Shown piece by piece: positions 33,363 through 41,186 of a stretch of DNA of 64,000 nt. Source of the stretch: Methylobacterium sp. Leaf465. Its GTDB lineage: Bacteria; Pseudomonadota; Alphaproteobacteria; Rhizobiales; Beijerinckiaceae. Position 1 is the first letter of the stretch. Every line of letters begins with the position of its first letter. Under the pieces are notes generated by a model. The model did not search any database. It was not told where the DNA came from and saw only the letters and a list, made by a program, of their open reading frames with translations. The DNA lies in assembly GCF_001424705.1 (NCBI RefSeq), contig NZ_LMRA01000045.1, positions 63,115 to 127,114 on the forward strand, given 5' to 3'. The position numbers were made by a program, and so were the translations under genes.

Positions 33363-33536
33363 ACGCGGAATTCCTGCGCGGTCCGTCCTTCGGCAATGTC
33401 CAGACCATCCTGGGGACGCAGAGATTAAGAAACTGAAATTCCCGTCGGCCCGGCGGGGGAACCTGGCCGCGACGATCCCGTTGCGGTTGGGCGGTTGCGA
33501 TCGCATTTCCGCGCGCGCCGCCTACCCGGAGTGACC

Positions 33537-33701
33537 GTGTCGAACCTCGTCCGCATCATCCTCGCGATCTTCCTGCCGCCGATCGCGGTCCTCATGACCA
33601 CGGGCATCGGCCTGCAGTTCCTTCTCAACATCCTTCTGACGCTGATGGGCGTGCTGCCGGGCACCATTCACGCCCTGTGGCTGGTGCTGCGCGATCGCTG
33701 A
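33537..33701 (+). CDS. YqaE/Pmp3 family membrane peptide
   Basis: A 54-residue protein with two hydrophobic hairpin segments (about 5-24 and 28-50). IILAIFLPPIAVL and FLLNILLTLMGVLPGTIHALW give the Pmp3 family signature. In other organisms the family is linked to membrane potential and to salt or cold stress. The start is GTG at 33537, with GGAG at 33528-33531; the frame is open upstream to 33495 but that part lacks family character. Confidence 0.85.
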   Translation: MSNLVRIILAIFLPPIAVLMTTGIGLQFLLNILLTLMGVLPGTIHALWLVLRDR

Positions 33702-33777
33702 GGGAATGCTAGCCTGCCGCGCGGGCTGATCGTCGAGCCACGGTCGCCGCGAACGGTCCGACGAGCGCGAGGGGAGC

Positions 33778-34383
33778 ATGAGCACACGAGGTTTCACGGG
33801 GCGCAAGCCGCCCGAGGCGACCCGCGAGCGTCTGCCCCCCGGCCAGTACCTCACCGAGGACTTCCCGGTGCTCCAGATCGGCCCCAACCCGCGCATCGAC
33901 CTCGCGACCTGGTCGTTCACCCTGCGCGAGGGGTCGCGGCCCCTGAAGAGCTGGAGCTGGGACGCCTTCAACGCCCTGCCCCGCACCCGCTGGGGCGGCG
34001 ACATCCACTGCGTGACGAAGTGGTCGAAGTTCGACACCGCCTGGGAGGGCGTGCGCTTCGACGACCTCCTGGCCGATGCCGGCATCGCGGCGCCGAGCGC
34101 CTTCCTGCTCGCCGAAGGCTACGACGACTACACCACCAACGTGCCGGTCGCCGACCTGACGGGCGGCAAGGGCATGGTGGCGACCCACTACGACGGCGCG
34201 CCGATCCCGGTGGACCATGGGGGCCCGGCCCGGCTCTTGGTGCCGCACCTGTATTTCTGGAAGAGCGCCAAGTGGGTGAAGGGCCTGCGCTTCACCCAGC
34301 GGGACGAGGGCGGTTTCTGGGAGCTGCGCGGCTACCACATGTACGGCGATCCCTGGCGCGAACAGCGCTTCACCGGTGATTGA
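33778..34383 (+). CDS. sulfite oxidase-like molybdopterin oxidoreductase
   Basis: A 201-residue protein of the oxidoreductase molybdopterin-binding fold. Cys78 in HCVTKWSKFDTAWEGV is the expected molybdenum ligand; GYTTN-like TNVPVADL and LLVPHLYFWKSAKWVKGL complete the family pattern. It has no Tat signal, so it should act in the cytoplasm. The ATG at 33778 is preceded by AGGGGAG. The next gene, a flavin reductase-like protein, overlaps it by 8 bases, strongly suggesting that the two form one electron-transfer unit. The substrate is unknown. It is not MsrP, which has a Tat signal and is periplasmic. Confidence 0.86.
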   Translation: MSTRGFTGRKPPEATRERLPPGQYLTEDFPVLQIGPNPRIDLATWSFTLREGSRPLKSWSWDAFNALPRTRWGGDIHCVTKWSKFDTAWEGVRFDDLLADAGIAAPSAFLLAEGYDDYTTNVPVADLTGGKGMVATHYDGAPIPVDHGGPARLLVPHLYFWKSAKWVKGLRFTQRDEGGFWELRGYHMYGDPWREQRFTGD

Positions 34384-35098
34384 TCCCGCCCCGGGCCCCC
34401 TCCCCTGGCAGACCGCGATCCTCACGGCCATCAGGCCGGTGACGCGGCGGGTGAAGAGCTACCGCTTCCGGGTCGCCTTCGATCGGCCGATGCTGGCCGG
34501 GCAGCACGTCGACGTGCGCCTCACCGCCCCGGACGGCTACCAGGCCCAGCGCAGCTACTCGATCGCCTCGCCACCGGACGGCGACGGCACCATCGAACTG
34601 CTGATCGAGGGCCTGCCGGACGGCGAGGTCTCGGGCTTCTTCGACGCGGTGGCGGCGGTCGGCGACACGATCGAGCTGCGCGGCCCGATCGGCGGTTCCT
34701 TCGTCTGGCGCCCCGAGGATGGCGGGCCCCTTCTCCTGGCGGGCGGCGGGTCGGGCGTGGTGCCCCTCCTGTCGATGCTGCGCCACCGCGCGGCGACGGC
34801 GCCGGCGGTACCCGCCCTCCTCCTCTATTCCGTGCGCGACGCCGGCGAGATCATTGCCGCCGAGGAGCTGGCGGTGCGCGCCCGCGACGAACCGCACTTC
34901 CAGCTGATGCTCAACCTGACCCGCGCCGGCGGTCGCCGGGTCGACGCGGCGATGATCGCGGAGGCGCTGGACCGGCTCGGACCGCCGCGCCATGCCTATC
35001 TCTGCGGCGGCAATCCCTTCGTCGGGGCGGTGGCGGACCTCCTCCTCGACGCCGGGGTGGACCCCGCCCGCGTCCGGACCGAGCGCTTCGGCGGCTGA
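34376..35098 (+). CDS. FAD/NAD(P)-binding ferredoxin reductase-like protein
   Basis: A 240-residue ferredoxin-NADP reductase fold protein. The FAD motif is RSYSIASPP near 56-64, GPIGGSF near 103-109 lies on the flavin side, and GGGSGVVPLLSMLRH near 122-136 is the NAD(P)-binding loop; YLCGGNPFVGAV closes the fold. There is no C-terminal 2Fe-2S domain. It starts with GTG at 34376, 8 bases inside the molybdopterin protein gene, so translation is probably coupled. The most likely role is to pass electrons between NAD(P)H and the molybdenum protein. This pairing is known in other bacteria as a sulfite-oxidase-like plus reductase unit of unknown substrate. Confidence 0.87.
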   Translation: MIDPAPGPLPWQTAILTAIRPVTRRVKSYRFRVAFDRPMLAGQHVDVRLTAPDGYQAQRSYSIASPPDGDGTIELLIEGLPDGEVSGFFDAVAAVGDTIELRGPIGGSFVWRPEDGGPLLLAGGGSGVVPLLSMLRHRAATAPAVPALLLYSVRDAGEIIAAEELAVRARDEPHFQLMLNLTRAGGRRVDAAMIAEALDRLGPPRHAYLCGGNPFVGAVADLLLDAGVDPARVRTERFGG

Positions 35099-35180
35099 GT
35101 TGCCATCGCGGGGCGCGGGCCGACCAGGTCCCGCCACGGATCACGGACCTGGAAGGTCTAGGCAGACGGAGGAAGACGCC

Positions 35181-35606
35181 ATGTCAGCGCAGCTCGATCA
35201 GCGCGAGGGGCAGTGTCACTGCGGCGGCGTCCGGTTCCCTGCGACGCTGAGCGAGGGTCTCGACACGGTCCGGCGCTGCACCTGCTCGTATTGCCGGATG
35301 CGGGGGGCGGTCGTCGTCTCGGCCGAGACCGGCGGCGTCGAGATCCTGCAGGGCGCGGACCTGCTGACCCGCTATCGCTTCAACACCGGCGTGGCGCAGC
35401 ACTTCTTCTGTTCGCGCTGCGGGATCTACACGCACCACCAGCGCCGCTCGAATCCCGACCAGTACGGCGTCAACGTCGCCTGCCTCGACGGGCTCAGTCC
35501 CTTCGACTTCGCCGAGGTCCCGGTGGTCGATGGCGTCAACCACCCGAACGACACCGGCGGATCGAGCCGGCTGGCCGGCACGCTGCGCTTCGTCCCCGCG
35601 CGCTAG
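35181..35606 (+). CDS. GFA family protein (glutathione-dependent formaldehyde-activating / CENP-V fold)
   Basis: A 141-residue zinc protein. The Cys pattern of the GFA fold is complete: Cys12 and Cys14 in GQCHCGGVRF, Cys33, Cys35 and Cys38 in RRCTCSYCRM, and Cys77 and Cys80 in FFCSRCGIYTHH. The founding member was proposed to speed condensation of formaldehyde and glutathione, but most family members have unknown activity. In a likely methylotroph formaldehyde handling is an attractive idea, not evidence. The ATG at 35181 has GGAGGAAG upstream. Confidence 0.86.
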   Translation: MSAQLDQREGQCHCGGVRFPATLSEGLDTVRRCTCSYCRMRGAVVVSAETGGVEILQGADLLTRYRFNTGVAQHFFCSRCGIYTHHQRRSNPDQYGVNVACLDGLSPFDFAEVPVVDGVNHPNDTGGSSRLAGTLRFVPAR

Positions 35607-35629
35607 TCGCCCCTCCCCGCCGCAACGAA

Positions 35630-35665
35630 TCCGGCCGCGGCCGCGTCCCGACGGTCGCGGCCGGA
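35630..35665. terminator. perfect inverted repeat between convergent genes
   Basis: TCCGGCCGCG at 35630-35639 is matched perfectly by CGCGGCCGGA at 35656-35665, with a 16-base loop. It lies after the GFA-family stop, facing the convergent LhgO-like gene. No T-run follows. Confidence 0.45.
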
Positions 35666-35846
35666 CGCATGCCCCAGGCCCCGAGGCATGGTACCGGTGG
35701 TCAGGGCGCGCGGGCGGGCGCGTGGAAGCGGGCGACGATCGCAGCGGGGCAAGGTCACAGCGTCGAGCGAATCGACTGCCGTCGCGGCGACGGGGCTGGC
35801 GCGGGCGGCCCGCTCGGCAGCGTCGCGGGCTCGTGCGCCGTTTCGC

Positions 35847-36935
35847 TCAGCCCCCGACGAGCCGATCCGCGACCTCCTCGGCCAGGGACAGGCTCGAGGT
35901 CAGGCCCGGGCTCTCGATGCCGAAGAGGTGGACCAGGCCGGGAAGCCCGTGCTCGGCCGGGCCGTCGATCCGGAAATCGGCGGCGGACTCGCCCGGTCCC
36001 GTCAGTTTCGGGCGGATGCCGGCATAGTCCGGGGTCAGCACCCCGTCGGGCAGGCCGGGCCAGTAGCGCCGGATCGCCCGGGCGAAAGCATCGGCCCGGG
36101 CGGGATCGACCCGATAGTCCAGGCTCTCCACCCACTCGACATCGGGGCCGAAACGCATGCGGCCGGCGAGATCGAGGGTCAGGTGAATCCCGAGACCGCC
36201 TTCGACGGGCGCCGGATAGATCAGCCGCGAGAAGGCCGGCCGGCCGGTACAGCCGAAATAGCTGCCCTTCGCCAGGACCTGGCGCGGGATGCGCGCGGCG
36301 GGATAGGCCTCGACCGCGCCGGCGACCCCCTGGGCCCCGAGGCCGGCGGCGTTGACCAGGGCCTCGAACGGCAGGGCCTCGCCGTTGACGGTGACGCTCC
36401 AGCCCGTGCGCGTCCGGGCGATCCGCGTCACCCGGCTGTCGAAGGCGATAGCGCCCCCGGCATCCTCGAGCTCGCCCTGGAGCGCCAGCATCAGCCCGTG
36501 GCTGTCGACGATCCCGGTGCCGGGCGCGTGCAGGGCCGCGACGCAGGCGAGGTTCGGCTCCAGGGCCCGGGCCTCGGCCCCGTCGAGGAGCGCCAGATCC
36601 GGAACCCCGTTGGCGTCGCCGCGCGCCTTGAGCGCCGCGACGGCGTCGCGCTCGGAGTCCGCGGTGGCCACGATGAGCTTGCCGCAGCGCCGGGTGGCGA
36701 CGCCGTGGCTGTCGCAGAAGGCCGCGAGCATGGCCGCGCCGGCGACGCAGTGACGGGCCCGCAGGGAGCCCGCCGGATAGTACATTCCGCCATGGATCAC
36801 CTCGGAATTGCGTGCCGAGATGCCCGTGCCGATCGCCCCCTCGGCCTCGGCCACGATGACGGCATGGCCCCGGCGCGCGAGGGCACGGGCCACGGCGAGT
36901 CCAACGATTCCGGCACCGACGACGAGGATATCCAT
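35847..36935 (-). CDS. FAD-dependent oxidoreductase, L-2-hydroxyglutarate oxidase (LhgO)-like
   Basis: A 362-residue flavoprotein of the DAO/glycerol-3-phosphate dehydrogenase superfamily. The N-terminal dinucleotide motif is VVGAGIVGLAVARAL (residues 5-19); ARNSEVIHGGMYYPAGSLRA near 42-61 is the covalent or substrate-side signature of the LhgO branch, and GIESPGLTSSLSLAEEV closes the FAD site. LhgO-type enzymes oxidise L-2-hydroxyglutarate to 2-oxoglutarate; related members act on other hydroxy acids. I chose ATG 36935 because the Rossmann fold starts right after it. The gene stands alone. Confidence 0.84.
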   Translation of the reverse strand: MDILVVGAGIVGLAVARALARRGHAVIVAEAEGAIGTGISARNSEVIHGGMYYPAGSLRARHCVAGAAMLAAFCDSHGVATRRCGKLIVATADSERDAVAALKARGDANGVPDLALLDGAEARALEPNLACVAALHAPGTGIVDSHGLMLALQGELEDAGGAIAFDSRVTRIARTRTGWSVTVNGEALPFEALVNAAGLGAQGVAGAVEAYPAARIPRQVLAKGSYFGCTGRPAFSRLIYPAPVEGGLGIHLTLDLAGRMRFGPDVEWVESLDYRVDPARADAFARAIRRYWPGLPDGVLTPDYAGIRPKLTGPGESAADFRIDGPAEHGLPGLVHLFGIESPGLTSSLSLAEEVADRLVGG

Positions 36936-37159
36936 GACGGGCCGGAGATGAGCACGAGAGGCACGGGGAACACAACACGAGGCGCGTCCGCTGCGGGTCC
37001 GGGCGCCCAGGGGTGGAGGGGCATGCATCCGCGGTCATGGCGCTGCGCCGCAGTTCCGGCTACAAGAGACGCCATCCGTAACCGTTCGAGGCCGGAATCA
37101 CGTCGGTTTGGAGAGGATCGCGCCCGTCGCGACGGCTCCCCGGCGGGTTCTCCGCCTGC

Positions 37160-38899
37160 TTGCCCGCTAAGGCTTCCGTCACCGTGCCCTTCCCCACCCT
37201 GCCGGCCCCGCTCGCCCGAGCGCTGACCGCGCGCGACTACGAAGACCCGACGCCCGTCCAGAGCGCCGTCATCGAGGCGGCCGCGCAAGGCCGTGACCTC
37301 CTCGTCTCGGCCCAGACCGGCTCGGGCAAGACCGTCGCGTACGGCCTCGCCTTCGCCGAGACCCTGCTCGGCGACGCCGAGCGCTTCGGCCCCGCCGGCG
37401 CGCCCCTCGCCCTCGTCATCGCCCCGACGCGCGAGCTCGCGCTGCAGGTCGAGCGCGAATTGTCCTGGCTCTATGCGGAGACCGGCGCCCGCGTCATCTC
37501 CTGCGTCGGCGGCATGGACCCGCGCCGCGAGAGCCGCCAGCTCAACGACGGCGCCCACATCGTCGTCGGCACTCCGGGTCGCCTGCGCGACCACCTGGAG
37601 CGCCGCAACCTCGCGACGCAGGATCTGCGCGCCGTCGTCCTCGACGAGGCCGACGAGATGCTCGACCTGGGTTTTCGCGATGACCTGGAATTCATCCTCT
37701 CGGTGACCCCGAAGGAGCGGCGTACGCTGCTCTTCTCCGCGACCCTGCCGAAGGCGATCGCGACCCTGGCCGAGCGCTACCAGAACGACGCCCTGCGCAT
37801 CGCCGTGAAGGGCCAGGAGCGCGGCCACGCGGACATCACCTACAAGGCCATCCGCGTGGTGCCGCGCGAGCTGGAGCACGTGGTGGTCAACACCCTGCGC
37901 TTCATGGATGCGCCGACGGCGATCATCTTCTGCAACACCCGCAACGCGGTGCGCCACCTCCAGGCGGTGCTCACCGAGCGCGGCTTCTCGGCCGTGGCGC
38001 TCTCGGGCGAACTCGGCCAGGGTGAGCGCAACGCCGCCCTCCAGGCGCTGCGCGACGGCCGGGCCAAGGTCTGCGTCGCCACCGACGTTGCCGCGCGCGG
38101 CATCGACCTGCCCACCGTCAGCCTCGTCATCCACGCCGACCTGCCGCACGATGCCGAGGTGCTGCAGCACCGCTCCGGCCGCACCGGCCGCGCCGGGCGC
38201 AAGGGCACCAGCCTCTTGCTGATCCCGGCCTCGAAGCGGCGCCGGGCCGAGCAGATGCTCATGATCGCCAAGGTCTCGTTCGAGTGGGCCGGCCCGCCCA
38301 CCGCCGACGAGATCCGTCGCCTCGACGGCGAGCGCATGTGGCAGGATCCGATCTTCACCGAGGAGCCGGCCGAGGAAGACGTGGCCATGGCCGAGACCCT
38401 GATGGCGCAGCGCACGCCCCAGGAACTCGCCGCGGCCCTGGCGCGGATCTACCGCTCCCGCCTGCCCGCCCCCGAGGACGTCACCGATCCGGGCGCCGGC
38501 CCCGAGCGCAAGTCGCGCCCGGTCTACGATCCCGCCGACGTGGACCGCATCGACGCCCAGGGCCCGGCCGTGTGGTTCCGGCTCAATCTCGGCCGGCGCG
38601 ACAACGCCGATCCGCGCCGCCTGCTGCCCATGCTGACCCGGCGCGGCAATATCGGCCGCCAGGAGATCGGCGCGATCCGCATCTTCGATCGCGAGACGAA
38701 GTTCGAGGTCCGGGGCGGAGCCGCCTCGCGCTTCGCCCAGACCTTCGCCAAGAACGGCTCGCCCGAGATCCAGGTTGAACCAATCCTCGACGAGGAGCCG
38801 GCCCGCGAGGAGAAGGGACCCAAGGGCTTGAAGAGCCCGCGGGGCGCGCGCCACGAGCGCGAGATCGCCAAGAAGCCCCGCGCCAGCCGGGCGCGCTGA
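37160..38899 (+). CDS. DEAD-box ATP-dependent RNA helicase with C-terminal DbpA-type RNA-binding domain
   Basis: A 579-residue RNA helicase. Motifs are in order: Q motif near 31-34, GSGKT (54-58, Lys57), PTREL near 91, GTPGR near 137, DEAD at 162-165, SAT near 194, and HRSGRTGRAGR near 337-347. After a linker, residues about 480-540 (RRLLPMLTRRGNIGRQEIGAIRIFDRETKFEV in part) match the DbpA RNA-binding domain; a basic tail follows. It would remodel structured RNA, most likely in ribosome assembly or cold adaptation. The start is TTG at 37160 or GTG at 37184; the second has the better ribosome site (AAGG). Three hairpins follow the stop. Confidence 0.93.
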   Translation: MPAKASVTVPFPTLPAPLARALTARDYEDPTPVQSAVIEAAAQGRDLLVSAQTGSGKTVAYGLAFAETLLGDAERFGPAGAPLALVIAPTRELALQVERELSWLYAETGARVISCVGGMDPRRESRQLNDGAHIVVGTPGRLRDHLERRNLATQDLRAVVLDEADEMLDLGFRDDLEFILSVTPKERRTLLFSATLPKAIATLAERYQNDALRIAVKGQERGHADITYKAIRVVPRELEHVVVNTLRFMDAPTAIIFCNTRNAVRHLQAVLTERGFSAVALSGELGQGERNAALQALRDGRAKVCVATDVAARGIDLPTVSLVIHADLPHDAEVLQHRSGRTGRAGRKGTSLLLIPASKRRRAEQMLMIAKVSFEWAGPPTADEIRRLDGERMWQDPIFTEEPAEEDVAMAETLMAQRTPQELAAALARIYRSRLPAPEDVTDPGAGPERKSRPVYDPADVDRIDAQGPAVWFRLNLGRRDNADPRRLLPMLTRRGNIGRQEIGAIRIFDRETKFEVRGGAASRFAQTFAKNGSPEIQVEPILDEEPAREEKGPKGLKSPRGARHEREIAKKPRASRAR

Positions 38900-38909
38900 C
38901 CGGACGGGG

Positions 38910-38995
38910 GCGCCCGAAACCGGGCGCTCCACCTCGACGAAGGGCGCCCGAAGCCGGGCGCTCCGATCCGACGAAGGGCGCCCGAAGCCGGGCGC
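38910..38995. terminator. three tandem hairpins with exact 34-base period
   Basis: GCGCCCG, a four-base loop (AAAC once, AAGC twice) and CGGGCGC occur at 38910-38927, 38944-38961 and 38978-38995, so each hairpin starts 34 bases after the last. The second and third copies share GACGAAGG before the stem. The array fills the 101 bases between two convergent stops and can form in either transcript. Tandem duplication of a bidirectional terminator is the simplest reading. Confidence 0.75.
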
Positions 38996-39000
38996 TTGCG

Positions 39001-39987
39001 CTAGAAGTGATCGGGCAGGTTCTTCACCGCATTGCCGAGGGCCTCGACGCTCTCGGCGATCTTGCGGCCGGCCGGGGCAAGCGACGGCACCTTCACGCCC
39101 AGGAATTCCGTCTGCTCCGGCTCGGGCTCCGCCTGCGCGACCGGGGGCGCCGACGCAGTCTCCGGCGTGCCGCTCGGTGCCTTGGCAACGAGAGGCTTGG
39201 CAACAACGGGCTTGCCGACCGAAGACTTGACGATCGAAGACTTGACGATCGAAGGCTTGGTCTCCGTCGCCTTGGCGACCGGGCTGTGCTTCGGCGCTTC
39301 CGGCGTCAGGGCCGTGAAGGTGCCGTTCGTCGCCCGCGACCGGGTCGTCTCGTTGGGCAGCGGCGCGATCAGGGTGGCGGTGCGCGTCACCGGGACCAGC
39401 GAGGCCGGACGCGCCGGCGGCAGCACCGCGGCGCTCTCGATCGGCGGCAGGCGCGCCGGCTTCGCGGCGACGGGCACCGCCGCCGGCTTCTCGACCGGAA
39501 TCGCCTCAGGCGCCCGCACCGCGGGCGTCCGCGCTTCGGCGACCGTCACGCCGATGGGCTTCGCGTCCACGGTCCTGACTTCCCGGGGCCTCACTTCGGC
39601 GACCCGCGCCGCGGGCGGGGCGACCGCGGCCGGCGGACGCTCGGCCGTCGGAGCCGCGGACGGCTGATCCGGCGCGGCCGCGACGGACTTCGACCTCGCC
39701 GGCGCAAGGGCCGGGACGCCGTCGCGCAGGTCCGGCCATTCGGAGGCGTTGTGTCCGAGACTGGCGGGCGTCGCGGACGCCGTGGCGAGAGTCGGCCGGG
39801 TGAATTGCGGCCCCGCGAGGTTGCCGAGGGTCGCGAAGGCGAAGGCGGTGAAGCCGGCAAGGCCCAGGATGCCGGCGCCGGAGAGGAGCACCACCCGGAG
39901 TTTCACCCGGGACGGGCGCGGCGCCGGCGCGACGGGGCGCCGGGTCTCGGAGGGATCGATCGTTACGGACATCAGGGTCTCAGACAT
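39001..39987 (-). CDS. Pro/Ala-rich single-pass membrane protein of unknown function
   Basis: A 328-residue protein with a short cytoplasmic start, one membrane segment (VVLLSGAGILGLAGFTAFAFA, about 32-52, given in part) and a long Pro/Ala/Val/Lys-rich outer region. Near residues 240-270 are short repeats of the type SIVKSS and VVAKPLVAK. The C-terminal 40 residues look more structured (EFLGVKVPSLAPAGRKIAESVEALG). No enzymatic domain is visible. It could be a cell-wall-spanning or anchoring protein. The ATG at 39987 or 39972 can start it. I do not recognise the family. Confidence 0.72.
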   Translation of the reverse strand: MSETLMSVTIDPSETRRPVAPAPRPSRVKLRVVLLSGAGILGLAGFTAFAFATLGNLAGPQFTRPTLATASATPASLGHNASEWPDLRDGVPALAPARSKSVAAAPDQPSAAPTAERPPAAVAPPAARVAEVRPREVRTVDAKPIGVTVAEARTPAVRAPEAIPVEKPAAVPVAAKPARLPPIESAAVLPPARPASLVPVTRTATLIAPLPNETTRSRATNGTFTALTPEAPKHSPVAKATETKPSIVKSSIVKSSVGKPVVAKPLVAKAPSGTPETASAPPVAQAEPEPEQTEFLGVKVPSLAPAGRKIAESVEALGNAVKNLPDHF

Positions 39988-40190
39988 CTCGCACGCTTCA
40001 AGAGGTTCGGATTGACCGTTGCCGGTCGATCACGCGGCGCTGGTCGGGCACGACCGGCGCGGCGAGGCCCGAGGGGCGACGCCTGCGTGTAACGAAAGAG
40101 GCGCCGCAATGGGGCATGAAGATGTCCTTAACCCAATCCTTGAACAGGCTCGGATCAGACGCGTCACGAATCTGAATAGATCCAACAGGT

Positions 40191-41186
40191 TTAACGCGAG
40201 GTGTCTGGGCAGGACTTGGTTCCGTCCTGATTCGCCGCCGCCGCAGCCTGGACGTGAACGAGGCGCGAGACGGCGCGCGTCGCACGATTCGCCGTCATGG
40301 GCGCGAAGGGCTCGCCCGCGACCAAGCGCGCCTTGAGGCGGACCCGCTCCGGGTCGCCCCAGCGGGTCAGCATCGCCTGGAAGGCGGCATGCGTCCGATG
40401 ATCGAAGGGGCGGGGCCGGCCCTGCCCGTCCCGGCAGGGATGCGGCGGCGTGAACTGGGCGACGGGCACCAGCCCGGTGGGAATCGGGGCGGTGGCGGCG
40501 TGGGTGCGGCCCAGGGCCAGGATCCTCGGGTCGAGGAAGGCCCGCGGCCCGTCCGACTGCGGGTCCGCGCCGGCATAGACCTCGATCCGGCCGAGGGGCG
40601 TGGTGACGACCACGTCCGCGGCGGCCATCAGGCTCGAAACCGCCTCGGGATCGTGTGCGACGGTCCGTCCGGCCAGGGCGGCGAGGCGCGCAAGCGCGTC
40701 CGGGTCGGCGGAACGCAGGAACAGGCGGCCCTGCGGCAGGTCGAGGCCGAGGTCGAACCACTTATCCCCAAGATTCCGCGGGCGCAGGGCCCCGTCGTCG
40801 CATCCGGCGGCGCGGATCGGCCCCGCCCCCGTCCGGGGGCAGAGCGCCATCGGCAGACACAGGGCGACGGCGTGGCTCCAGCCGCCGGTGAAGGCGGTCT
40901 CGTAGGCCACGGGAATCGCCTCCGCCGGCGCGAGGGCGATCCCGCCGAACGGGGTGATCCAGCCGAGGCGGCCGTCCGCCGGAGCGGCGACGACCTGAAC
41001 GCCGCCGCGCCCGACGCTGGCGAGCGCGCCGAATCCCCCCATCGTCCAGGTGGTCTCGGGATCCGCCAGGGCTCCGGCCACGAGGCCCGAAACCGAATCG
41101 GGACGCTGCCATTCGGCGTCGGGTTCGCTACACACGGGGCGACGACCGCGCACGCTTTCCCCGACGGCCGCCACCCGAGTCGCCAT
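40191..41186 (-). CDS. uncharacterised protein, divergent from a sensor kinase gene
   Basis: A protein of up to 331 residues with no signal peptide or membrane segment. It contains ALADPETTWTMGGFGALASV near 40-59 and FLRSADPDALARLAALAGR near 155-173, a sequence style I associate with conserved Hyphomicrobiales proteins of unknown function, but I cannot name the family with confidence. The ATG at 41186 overlaps the start codon of the divergent kinase gene; GTG at 41135 is a likelier start because conserved-looking sequence begins after it. The C-terminal 50 residues are Arg/Ala-rich. Confidence 0.65.
   Translation of the reverse strand: MATRVAAVGESVRGRRPVCSEPDAEWQRPDSVSGLVAGALADPETTWTMGGFGALASVGRGGVQVVAAPADGRLGWITPFGGIALAPAEAIPVAYETAFTGGWSHAVALCLPMALCPRTGAGPIRAAGCDDGALRPRNLGDKWFDLGLDLPQGRLFLRSADPDALARLAALAGRTVAHDPEAVSSLMAAADVVVTTPLGRIEVYAGADPQSDGPRAFLDPRILALGRTHAATAPIPTGLVPVAQFTPPHPCRDGQGRPRPFDHRTHAAFQAMLTRWGDPERVRLKARLVAGEPFAPMTANRATRAVSRLVHVQAAAAANQDGTKSCPDTSR

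Noticed and set aside
33778..34383. Sulfite-oxidase-like gene as MsrP, partner of MsrQ
   Set aside because: It lacks a Tat signal and the next gene is a flavin reductase, not msrQ, which is 14 kb away.
38910..38995. CRISPR array of three units
   Set aside because: The period is 34 bases with an 18-base hairpin and nearly identical flanks, so there are no distinct spacers.
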